Below are positions 6,412 to 12,387 of a stretch of 14,565 nt of DNA, in pieces. The translations under genes and the position numbers were made by a program. The first letter of the stretch is position 1. Each line of letters begins with the position of its first letter. The stretch comes from Longimicrobium sp. (lineage in GTDB: Bacteria; Gemmatimonadota; Gemmatimonadetes; Longimicrobiales; Longimicrobiaceae): the NCBI GenBank assembly GCA_030446945.1, contig JAUJMI010000037.1, positions 1 through 14,565 on the forward strand. The letters are read 5' to 3'. Below the pieces are notes generated by a model. The model saw nothing but the letters and a program-made list of their open reading frames with translations, was not told the DNA's origin and ran no database searches.

Positions 6412-7596
6412 CTACCCGACGCGCACGAAGAAAGCCTTGAGGTACGCCGTCTCTGGAATGGCGGGATGCACCGGGTGGTCCGGGCCCTGGTGCCCCTGCT
6501 CCACCACCTGCAGCGACCTCCCCTGCCGCCGCCCGGCGCGCAGCACCGCATCCTGCAGCGAGGCGCGCGGCAGGTGGTACGAGCACGACGCGGACACCAG
6601 GATGCCGTCCTGCTTCAGGACATCCAGCGCCAGCGTGTTGAGCCGGCGGTAGGCCTCCTCCCCCTGCTTGATGTCTTTCTTGCGCTTGATGAAGGCGGGC
6701 GGGTCCAGCACCACCGCGTCGAAGCGCTCCCCGTCCGCCGCGAGCTGGCGCAGCACGTCGAAGGCGTCGCCGCGGATCGACGAGACCCGTTCCTCCACGC
6801 CGTTGAGGGCGGCGTTGCGGGCGACCATCTCCAGCGCGGGCGCGGAGGCGTCCACGCACACCACCCCCTCCGCGCCGGCGGCGGCGGCCTGCACCCCCCA
6901 GCCGCCCACGTACGAGAAGACGTCCAGCACCCGCCCGCCCCGGACGTACGAGGCCAGACGCGCGCGGTTCATCCGGTGGTCGAAGAACCACCCCGTCTTC
7001 TGCCCCGCGACGGGCGCCTCGAACTTCACCCCGTTCTCCTCCAGCGGCAGCACCTCGGGGACCTCGCCCCACGCCGTCTCCACGTACGACGGCAATCCCT
7101 CCAGCTCGCGCCCGCCCACGTCGTTCCGCAGCAGGATCCCCGCGGGGGAGAGCTCGTCGCGGAGCGCCTCCACGATCTCGTCACGCACGCGCTCCATCCC
7201 CGCCGTGGTGATCTGGACGACGAGGCGGTCTCCGAAGCGGTCCACCACCAGCCCAGGCAGCCCGTCGCTCTCGCCGAAGACGGCGCGGTAGAAGGGGGTG
7301 CCGAAGACGGTGTCGCGCAGCGCGACCGCGCGGCGGATGCGGCCGCGCAAAAAGGCGCGGTCCAGCTGGGAGTTGCGGTCGCGGCTCACCATGCGCACGG
7401 CGATCAGCGAGCGCGGGTTGACGTATCCCACCCCCAGCGGCGCGCCGCGCGCGTCCTGCACCTCGGCCAGGTCACCGGGCTCAAACGCTACCAGCGGCGT
7501 GGCAACCACATCCACCTCGTTGCTGAACACCCACAGGTGCCCGGCACGTAGCCTGCGGTCTTCGTCCTTGCGGAGGCGGAGCGGGGGGAGCGTCAT
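6412..7596 (-). CDS. rlmI: 23S rRNA (cytosine-C5) methyltransferase RlmI-like
   Basis: A 394-residue protein of the RlmI/RlmK class I SAM methyltransferase family, of usual length. RlmI methylates C1962 of 23S rRNA. Domain order: a PUA-like RNA-binding domain (about 4-75; LRLRKDEDRRLRAGHLWVFS), a central domain (about 80-190; GESDGLPGLVVDRFGD), and a Rossmann methyltransferase domain (about 195-394). Motifs: KTGWFFDHRMNR (200-211), the SAM-binding VLDVFSYVGGWGVQAA (223-238), LDPPAFIKRKKDIKQGEEAY (297-316), and SASCSYHL with the catalytic-type Cys338. The end, IPETAYLKAFFVRV, is typical. The ATG at 7596 is chosen because homologous sequence begins there; the frame stays open to 7773, but that would overlap the divergent kinase gene. 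Target specificity is inferred from family only. Confidence 0.93.
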   Translation of the reverse strand: MTLPPLRLRKDEDRRLRAGHLWVFSNEVDVVATPLVAFEPGDLAEVQDARGAPLGVGYVNPRSLIAVRMVSRDRNSQLDRAFLRGRIRRAVALRDTVFGTPFYRAVFGESDGLPGLVVDRFGDRLVVQITTAGMERVRDEIVEALRDELSPAGILLRNDVGGRELEGLPSYVETAWGEVPEVLPLEENGVKFEAPVAGQKTGWFFDHRMNRARLASYVRGGRVLDVFSYVGGWGVQAAAAGAEGVVCVDASAPALEMVARNAALNGVEERVSSIRGDAFDVLRQLAADGERFDAVVLDPPAFIKRKKDIKQGEEAYRRLNTLALDVLKQDGILVSASCSYHLPRASLQDAVLRAGRRQGRSLQVVEQGHQGPDHPVHPAIPETAYLKAFFVRVG

Positions 7597-7757
7597 CGGC
7601 TTGAATCCCTGGTCTTCGGAACCGTATCGAGCCCCGCGGCAGGCAAAGGCGGGTGCGTGGGGCGGTGCGCCCGCGCGAAACATACACCCGCGGCCCGCGC
7701 CGGGCACCTCCGCCCCGTCCACGCCGCGCCCGTGCCCGCACCCCGTTCCGCAGCCGA

Positions 7758-8921
7758 ATGGCCATCGACACACCCCTGCCCCCCGCGCCCACCGAACGCC
7801 GCCTGCGCGAGCTGGACCTGCTGCGCCGCCTCGCCGTGGAGACCGCCGCGTCGGTGGAGCCCGAGGAGATCTGGGCGGCCGTCTGCCGCGGCCTCCCCGA
7901 ACTGACGGGCGCGGATGCCGCGCTCCTGGCCCTCCCCGGCGAGGAACCGCGTGAGTGGTGGGCAGGGCCGGACGCGGACCCCCCGCACGCCCCCGCCCTG
8001 CGCGCGCTGCTGGAGACGGCGCGGCGCGGCGGGCGCACGGCGTCGGCGGGGGGCGAGCTGGCGGCGGTGGCGGTCCCCATGCGCCCGCGCGGCGAGCCGG
8101 CGGCGCTGGTGGTGGGGTGGATCGATGGCGACGTCCCCCCCGGCGGCACCGCGCTGGTGGAGGCGCTGGCCGAGCAGACCTCGGTGGCGCTGGCCGGCGC
8201 CGCGCGCTACGCCGAGATGCGCGACGCGGCCGTGAGGCGCGACCGCTTCTTCTCCGCCATGAGCCACGACCTGCGCACCCCCATCACCGCCATCGTTGGG
8301 TACAGCGAGCTCCTGCAGGACGGCATCGTCGGCGATCTGACGGAGCGGCAGCAGGAGATGATGGAGCGGATTTGCCAGGTCTCCGGCCACCTCTCCCAGC
8401 TCGTCAACGACATCCTGGACCTCGCCAAGCTGGATGCCGGGCGTATGGAGTTCCAGCTGCAGCCGATCCCTCTCGGAGAGCTGCTGGACAGCGCCATCTC
8501 CGCGGTGGAGCCACAGGCCGCCGCCAAGGGTCTGCGGGTGCACGTTGAGGGCACCCCGGACGTCGTCGTCTCCGCCGACGAGCCGCGGGTACGGCAGATC
8601 CTGGTGAACCTCCTCTCAAACGCGGTCAAGTTCACGGAGAGCGGCGAGGTCGCCGCCTCCGCGGGCGTCGATGGCGAGCGCGGATGGATCGAGGTGCGCG
8701 ACACCGGCCCCGGGCTCCCGGAGGGAAGCGAGGAGGCGGTCTTCGAGGAGTTCCTGCAGCTCGCGACGGGCGGCAAGGGGAAGCGCGAGCCGGGCACCGG
8801 CCTCGGCCTGGCCATCGCGCGCCGCCTGGCCCGCGCCATGGGCGGCGACCTCACCGCCCGCAACGTGGACGGCAGCGGCGCCGCGTTCACTTTGTATCTC
8901 GCGCACCACTCCGAGAGCTGA
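7758..8921 (+). CDS. Orphan sensor histidine kinase (GAF-like + HisKA + HATPase_c)
   Basis: A 387-residue soluble kinase. Residues about 15-150 look like a degenerate GAF sensor domain (LLRRLAVETAASVEPEEIWA at the start, TALVEALAEQTSVALAGAA at the end). The HisKA H-box is FFSAMSHDLRTPITAIVGYS, with His170 the phosphoacceptor. HATPase_c carries the N-box VRQILVNLLSNAVKFT (278-293), G1 DTGPGLP (315-321), the F-box-like VFEEF (328-332) and G2 GTGLGLAIARRL (346-357). No transmembrane helix or signal peptide is visible, so it senses something in the cytoplasm or works with a partner. No response regulator is adjacent. The ATG at 7758 lacks a Shine-Dalgarno site; it was chosen because the coding pattern starts there and it avoids overlap with rlmI, whose start lies 161 bp away on the other strand. 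All catalytic residues appear intact. Confidence 0.93.
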   Translation: MAIDTPLPPAPTERRLRELDLLRRLAVETAASVEPEEIWAAVCRGLPELTGADAALLALPGEEPREWWAGPDADPPHAPALRALLETARRGGRTASAGGELAAVAVPMRPRGEPAALVVGWIDGDVPPGGTALVEALAEQTSVALAGAARYAEMRDAAVRRDRFFSAMSHDLRTPITAIVGYSELLQDGIVGDLTERQQEMMERICQVSGHLSQLVNDILDLAKLDAGRMEFQLQPIPLGELLDSAISAVEPQAAAKGLRVHVEGTPDVVVSADEPRVRQILVNLLSNAVKFTESGEVAASAGVDGERGWIEVRDTGPGLPEGSEEAVFEEFLQLATGGKGKREPGTGLGLAIARRLARAMGGDLTARNVDGSGAAFTLYLAHHSES

Positions 8922-8936
8922 CGTCCGCTGGCCTCA

Positions 8937-9019
8937 CACAGAGACATGGAGGGGACGGGAAGAAGGAACCGCGAGAATTTGTCCGCGGCTTTCCGTTCCC
9001 CTCCGTGCCCTCTTTGTGA
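8937..9019. repeat. Imperfect long inverted repeat (CACAGAGAC...TTTGTGA type)
   Basis: The left arm CACAGAGACATGGAGGGGAC (from 8937, continuing GGGAA) is largely complementary to the right arm, which runs from TTTCCGTTCCCCTCCGTGCC (from 8990) into CTCTTTGTGA. About 28 bases lie between the arms. It starts 15 bp after the histidine-kinase stop and could act as a bidirectional terminator. There is no U-tract, and the many mismatches suggest an old dispersed repeat. Confidence 0.6.
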
Positions 9020-9046
9020 TGCTTTTCTCGGGCAGATGTACGCCAG

Positions 9047-9083
9047 CGCCCCTCCCCCAGGTATTTGCTGGGAGAGGGGGCGG
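9047..9083. repeat. Palindromic CCCCTCCCCCA element, copy 2
   Basis: CGCCCCTCCCCCAG pairs with CTGGGAGAGGGGGCG across a 7-nt loop, with small mismatches. It matches copy 1 at 6037 both in the hairpin and in the flank (GCAGCGACGAGTGGGG against GCAGCGAGGTGACGAGCGGG). Like copy 1 it lies just beyond the 3' end of a minus-strand gene (stop at 9117) and between convergent genes. Confidence 0.7.
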
Positions 9084-9116
9084 CGCAGCGACGAGTGGGG
9101 AGGGCGTCCTGCGCCC

Positions 9117-9590
9117 TCAGCCGTTTCCGCCCCCGTCGCCCCCGATCTCTTCCGGCCGCACGCCCTCGCGCACCTGGCGTGCGGTCTCGTCGAGCTGGGC
9201 CTGGAGCTCCGCGGCGTTGCGGCGGATGTCCTGGAGGTCGCCGCTGTTTTCCTGCACCTGGTCGCCGGCGGCGTGGAGGAGCTCGTTGGTCTGCTCCAGG
9301 CGCTCGGCGTTCGCGCGGAGGAGCTCGGCCGTGCGCGCCTGGGTTTCGGCGAGATCTTCCTGGCGGTCCGCGGTGCGCACGTCGTCCTCGCGGCGCACGT
9401 GGTCGGCGCGGTGGACGGCGGGAAGGTCGTGCACGCCCAGCCCTTCCGGGTAGCTCCCGGGCGGCGGGGCCTGCTCGGAGCCGTGCCGGTGAAGGTCAGC
9501 GTCGCCCCGTGCGTCGTCGGCGAGCTGCTGCGCGCGCTCCTCCGTGTCACGCAGTTCCCGCTCGCTGAGCGGGCGCGGATCGTTGTCCAT
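9117..9590 (-). CDS. Hypothetical charged coiled-coil protein
   Basis: A 157-residue, very hydrophilic protein with no signal peptide or membrane segment. The N-terminal third is charged (PLSERELRDTEERAQQLADD). The middle has a short Pro-rich stretch (EQAPPPGSYPEG). About residues 85-145 form a long helix with leucines and alanines in heptad-like spacing (LAETQARTAELLRANAERLE, then QTNELLHAAGDQVQ and LQAQLDETARQVREG). It ends in a Gly-rich tail. I do not recognise a family; the helix suggests oligomerisation or a scaffold role. ATG 9590 is preferred; an upstream in-frame start at 9656 would add 22 Pro/Arg-rich residues of no coding character. It stands alone, convergent with the histidine kinase gene. 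Confidence 0.72.
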   Translation of the reverse strand: MDNDPRPLSERELRDTEERAQQLADDARGDADLHRHGSEQAPPPGSYPEGLGVHDLPAVHRADHVRREDDVRTADRQEDLAETQARTAELLRANAERLEQTNELLHAAGDQVQENSGDLQDIRRNAAELQAQLDETARQVREGVRPEEIGGDGGGNG

Positions 9591-9672
9591 CGTGCACCCC
9601 CGTGGTAGTGGTTCGCCGTCGGCGGCGCGCGGCCGCGGGGTGGGGCGCAGGTGCAAGGACTTCGCCAGGGCA

Positions 9673-9793
9673 GGGAATAGGGATTAGGGAATAGGGAATA
9701 GGGGACAGGAAACAGCAATCCAAGGCCGCGGGCCCGCAGTGGCTGCCTGTACCCTGTCCCCCGCCGTTCACCGTTCCCCGGTCCCCGTTCCCC
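9673..9793. repeat. GGGAATA heptamer tandem repeat with C-rich partner
   Basis: Four 7-bp units (GGGAATA, GGGATTA, GGGAATA, GGGAATA; 9673-9700) are followed by GGGGACAGGAAACAGCA. A GC-rich spacer and a C-rich part (CTGTCCCC at 9754-9761, then CCGTTCCCC and CCCGTTCCCC by 9793) come next. GGGGACAG (9701-9708) is the exact complement of CTGTCCCC, so the element can fold back on itself. The same architecture occurs in shorter form at 1281-1345. The element lies in the 246-bp gap between two divergently read genes, close upstream of the peptidase gene. Confidence 0.75.
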
Positions 9794-9836
9794 TCTCCCC
9801 TCCCAGCGGCACGGACGTTGAATCACCCCGCCCACC

Positions 9837-11000
9837 ATGCACTACGCCGACGACCACTTCCTGTTTCCGCTCGTGCGCGAGCCCCGCTCGCGCTGGGAGC
9901 GCGCCGGGCTCTCGCCCCGGCAGGAGCGGCGGGTGAGCCTCGCGCTCAACCTGCTCGTGCTCCTCTTCGTGGCGGGCTGGGCGTACACCATCGTGCTGCG
10001 CCTCTCCAACCCGCGCCCGGTCACCGCGGGCGCCGACACGCCGGTGCTGGGCTCCGGCTCCGCCTTCGATGACCCCAACGCACCCCCCACCATCGCCGAA
10101 CGCCTGGGCGGCGGCGGCATCGCGCCCGCGCTGACGGCCGAGCTGCTGCGCCGGAACGCGCGCACGTACGCCGCCACCCTGGACCCAACCGTGCGCGGGT
10201 TCAGCGGGGCCGTGTACGCGCAGATCCTGGAGCCGGGGGAGCAGCCCGACCTCCCCGCCCCCCAGCCCGGCGCCGAGCCCACGCTGGCCAACGAAATCGC
10301 CGGGCGGCTGGGCGGCGGCATCTCCGGCGTGGTGCTGAGGGCCGGGCGGCTGGCGGAGCCGGTGCCCAACCTGCAGGTCATCCGCATGGTGCCCATGTCG
10401 GTCAAAAAGGGCGGCAGCGTGGGCCGCTACAAGATCGGCAACTGGCCGTGCGAGGTGGGCCGCTGCCCCGCGAACCCGATCTACACGACCCCGAAAGGGA
10501 TGATCGAGGTGACGCCGCAGAACAAGGAGATCTTCTTGAGCGAGCACATCCAGCTCAAGGACTTCATCACCAAGCTGCAGGACAACGTCTGGCCCAAGTA
10601 CGTGGTGGTGGACCCCAAGAACCTGGACAAGATCGAGCTGGTGGTGAAGGAGCTGGAGGCGATGGGGTACCCGGTGGACAACCTCTTCGCCGTGAGCGGC
10701 TTCCGCAGCCCGTGGTACAACGCCAGCGGGGGGAGCACCGCCGGGCGCGGGCAGCTCAGCCGCCACATGTACGGCGACGCCATGGACATCGCGGTGGACA
10801 ACGACCGCAACGGCGTGATGGACGACCTGAACCGCGACGGGGCCATCAACCTCAAGGACGCCCGCATCATCGGCATGGCCGTGGACCGGGTGGAGAAGAA
10901 GTACCCCGGCCTGGTGGGGGGGATGCACTACTACCCGCCCACCGGCGGGCACAAGGGGATGGTGCACATCGACACGCGCGGCAACCGCGCGCGCTGGTAG
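9837..11000 (+). CDS. Membrane-anchored M15/DUF882-type murein peptidase with EF-hand-like insert
   Basis: A 387-residue protein. Residues 1-33 are polar and 34-56 form one transmembrane helix (LALNLLVLLFVAGWAYTIVL), so the rest is probably periplasmic. The C-terminal domain (about 240-387) fits the zinc D-Ala-D-Ala peptidase fold (M15, YcbK/MepK-like): VSGFRSPWYN (287-295), SRHMYGDAMDI with His310 and Asp317, and GMVHIDTRGNRARW with His377 and Asp379, the expected Zn-ligand pattern. Between the ligands lies DLNRDGAINLKD (330-341), an exact EF-hand loop pattern (D-x-N-x-D-G-x-I-x-x-x-D), preceded by DNDRNGVMDD. Calcium binding is inferred. Residues 60-235 are unassigned and include a Cys205/Cys210 pair. 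The likely role is cleavage of peptidoglycan peptide cross-links. No Shine-Dalgarno site precedes ATG 9837. The next gene starts 31 bp downstream. Confidence 0.88.
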   Translation: MHYADDHFLFPLVREPRSRWERAGLSPRQERRVSLALNLLVLLFVAGWAYTIVLRLSNPRPVTAGADTPVLGSGSAFDDPNAPPTIAERLGGGGIAPALTAELLRRNARTYAATLDPTVRGFSGAVYAQILEPGEQPDLPAPQPGAEPTLANEIAGRLGGGISGVVLRAGRLAEPVPNLQVIRMVPMSVKKGGSVGRYKIGNWPCEVGRCPANPIYTTPKGMIEVTPQNKEIFLSEHIQLKDFITKLQDNVWPKYVVVDPKNLDKIELVVKELEAMGYPVDNLFAVSGFRSPWYNASGGSTAGRGQLSRHMYGDAMDIAVDNDRNGVMDDLNRDGAINLKDARIIGMAVDRVEKKYPGLVGGMHYYPPTGGHKGMVHIDTRGNRARW

Positions 11001-11030
11001 ACCCAATCACACTGCCGGAAGGAGCGCACC

Positions 11031-11531
11031 GTGGCCGAACCGCGCACTGAAGAGACCCGAGAGAACCGCCGGACGAGCGGTCCCAACGACCCCACGCCCG
11101 ACCTGGCGGGGGTGCGCGACGACGACATGGAGCCGCACGCGGGGCTGCGCTACGTGGCGCGCCTCTTCAAGGTCCTGGCGCTGCTGATCCTCCTCCTGCT
11201 GATCGCCGAGATCGTGCTCCAGCTCTGGCGCGCCGGCCTCAACGCCGTCCCCACTCTCCTGGTGGACGCCACGCAGATGATCGTGCTGGGCGCCCTCCTG
11301 TGGGGCGCCGGCGACCTGGCGCTGATGCTGATCGAGTCCAACCACGACCTGCGCGCCACCCGCATCCTGGTAGGGCGCCTCAACGGCAAAGTTCAGCGCC
11401 TGGAGGCGATGAGCTTCGGCCCGCCCACGCCCCGCCCCGGCCCACCCGGGGCGCCCGCCCCGCGCCCCGGCGCCGTCGGCTCCAACGTCCCCCTCCCCGG
11501 CGCCACCCCGCCCCGTGACGGACCTCCATAA
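11031..11531 (+). CDS. Two-helix membrane protein of unknown function
   Basis: A 166-residue protein. The polar, charged N-terminus (1-42) is followed by two hydrophobic segments: VLALLILLLLIAEIVLQLW (48-66) and, after NAVPTLLVDATQ, MIVLGALLWGAGDLALMLI (83-101). A polar helix with NHDLRATRILVGRLNGKVQR follows, then a Pro/Gly-rich tail of about 40 residues (GPPTPRPGPPGAPAPRPG and onward). Both termini are probably cytoplasmic. GTG at 11031 is a convincing start, with GGAAGGAG at 11017-11024. The gene follows the M15-type peptidase after 31 bp with no terminator between, so the two are probably an operon. A partner or regulator role for the peptidase is a guess from context only. A hairpin lies 25 bp after the stop. 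Confidence 0.8.
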   Translation: MAEPRTEETRENRRTSGPNDPTPDLAGVRDDDMEPHAGLRYVARLFKVLALLILLLLIAEIVLQLWRAGLNAVPTLLVDATQMIVLGALLWGAGDLALMLIESNHDLRATRILVGRLNGKVQRLEAMSFGPPTPRPGPPGAPAPRPGAVGSNVPLPGATPPRDGPP

Positions 11532-11555
11532 CGGTGGCCCGCGGCGCACGGAAGA

Positions 11556-11585
11556 GGAGGCGCGGAGAGAGATCTCCGCGCCTCC
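11556..11585 (+). terminator. Strong hairpin, terminator-like
   Basis: GGAGGCGCGGAGA (11556-11568) and TCTCCGCGCCTCC (11573-11585) form a perfect 13-bp stem with a GAGA loop, 25 bp past the stop at 11531. No T-run follows, so termination would be weak or factor-assisted. The stem shares GGAGGCGCGGAGA-type sequence with the terminator at 5825. Confidence 0.7.
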
Positions 11586-11602
11586 GCCGCTTGCGTCCGG
11601 CG

Positions 11603-11642
11603 TTGACTTAGATTCTGGTTGCTGTACTGTATTCCTGTACAG
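11603..11642 (+). promoter_or_regulatory. Promoter with YefM-type TGTACA operator
   Basis: TTGACT (11603-11608) is a good -35 box. TACTGT (11625-11630), 16 bp on, is a moderate -10 box. Two hexamers, TGTACT (11623-11628) and TGTACA (11636-11641), overlap and follow the -10 region and form the inverted repeat CTGTAC-N9-GTACAG. TGTACA is the known core of the operator palindromes bound by the YefM-YoeB complex in E. coli. The YefM remnant begins 20 bp downstream, so this is most likely its autoregulatory site. Confidence 0.72.
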
Positions 11643-11661
11643 ATAGCCCAGAGGAGTCGAC

Positions 11662-11935
11662 ATCGCCATCGAGACAACGTACCCCCACGCACGCGCTTCA
11701 TTTGCCGCTCTGTGCGATGCCGCCACTCAAGATCGCGAAACCGTAATCATCCACCGCCGCGGAACCGAGGACGTGGCGCTCGTGGGGCAGCGGAGCTTCG
11801 CAGCCTCCAGGAGACGGCGCATCTGCTGCGGTCGCCCAAGACGCGGAGCGCCTCATGCGTGCGCTGGTGCGCTCGGAGGCGCCGCAGAGCGCGGCCGAGC
11901 TGCGCGCCGAAATCGGCTTGGCCGACAGAGCGTAA
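11662..11935 (+). pseudogene. YefM/Phd-type antitoxin, frameshifted and without a normal start
   Basis: Reading with two frame corrections gives a complete Phd/YefM-like antitoxin of about 91 residues. The first part (11662-11784) reads IAIETTYPHARASFAALCDA, then ATQDRETVIIHRRGTEDVAL, the DNA-binding fold of the family. After a one-base loss near 11782-11787 (in a G run) the frame changes to AAELRSLQETAHLLRSPK. After a second one-base loss near 11838-11842 it becomes AERLMRALVRSEAPQSAAEL and ends at TAA 11933-11935. A good GAGGAG site (11651-11656) stands five bases before an ATC where an ATG is expected, and an in-frame stop (11644) lies upstream with no ATG, GTG or TTG between. No functional antitoxin is therefore expected. 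The second half is the toxin-neutralising region in homologues. Sequencing error could explain the frameshifts but not easily the start. Confidence 0.8.
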
Positions 11936-11969
11936 GGAGCGCCCGCACGTCGGCCCGGGGCGCGACGCG

Positions 11970-12266
11970 GTGTTCCACCCGGAATTTCAGGAGGATCTGC
12001 GCCACTGGGTAGAGATCGACCGCAAAGTTGCCCTGCGTGCGCGGGATCTAATTGAGGCGATTCTCCGCGACCCGCTCGGCGGGATCGGCAAGCCCGAGCC
12101 GTTGAAGTACCTGGCTCCGGAGACGTGGTCGCGCAGGCTCACCGCGGAGCACCGGCTCGTCTACCTTATTGAGCACGAACGCATCGAGTTCCTGCAAGCC
12201 CGGATGGGTGCGGGTGGCCGGCACCGAGGCGGCAACACGGGGATGAGCCCCCACACCGGCGGCTGA
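11970..12266 (+). CDS. YoeB/Txe-type toxin, C-terminus replaced (probably inactive)
   Basis: Ribosome-dependent mRNA interferase of the YoeB type. Seen: FHPEFQEDLRHWVEIDRKVA, IEAILRDPLGGIGKPEPLKY (with the Glu equivalent to E46), TWSRRLTAEHRLVYLIEHER (with the Arg equivalent to R65) and IEFLQAR. In the family the chain ends directly after this as RYHY, supplying the catalytic His83 and Tyr84. Here the sequence instead runs on as MGAGGRHRGGNTGMSPHTGG to a TGA inside a downstream repeat. The catalytic His is therefore missing. GTG 11970 is the first usable start; a better-spaced position at 11949 after GGAG reads GTC. The frame is also open further upstream, through the antitoxin remnant. The gene is placed directly after the antitoxin, as in yefM-yoeB operons. 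It could be annotated as a pseudogene. Confidence 0.8.
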   Translation: MFHPEFQEDLRHWVEIDRKVALRARDLIEAILRDPLGGIGKPEPLKYLAPETWSRRLTAEHRLVYLIEHERIEFLQARMGAGGRHRGGNTGMSPHTGG

Positions 12267-12302
12267 AGCCCCGGCTGGAACTACGGGAAGGCGGCTGAAG
12301 CC
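12257..12302. repeat. GGCGGCTGAAGCC repeat pair
   Basis: GGCGGCTGAAGCC occurs at 12258-12270 and again at 12290-12302, a 32-bp period. The spacer is CCGGCTGGAACTACGGGAA-like, and GGCTTGAGGAACGCGGC follows. GGCTGAAGCC-type units are common intergenic repeats in large GC-rich genomes. The first unit supplies the stop codon of the YoeB-like frame. Confidence 0.6.
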
Positions 12303-12387
12303 GGCTTGAGGAACGCGGCATTGGACCCGGAGTCCGCGCGGCGGCCGTTGTGCCGTTGTTGGCGCGGGTTCACTCGCCCAGCGCCCC

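Noticed and set aside
5878-7551. 557-codon plus-strand open frame opposite rlmI
   Set aside because: It is antisense to rlmI, which has all family motifs. The His/Arg-rich translation is typical of the complementary frame of a GC-rich gene.
7597-7773. Upstream extension of rlmI to a start at 7773
   Set aside because: The extra residues are Gly/Arg/Cys-rich without family character and would overlap the start of the divergent histidine kinase gene.
9673-9700. CRISPR array suggested by regular repeats
   Set aside because: The units are 7 bp and directly adjacent with no spacers, so this is a simple tandem repeat. No CRISPR array was seen anywhere in the window.
11619-12266. One continuous 215-codon plus-strand open frame across the antitoxin and toxin region
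   Set aside because: Only its middle piece (part of the antitoxin) and its last part (toxin) look like real protein. The antitoxin has to be read through three frames, so the long frame is a by-product of GC richness and two one-base losses, not a fusion protein.
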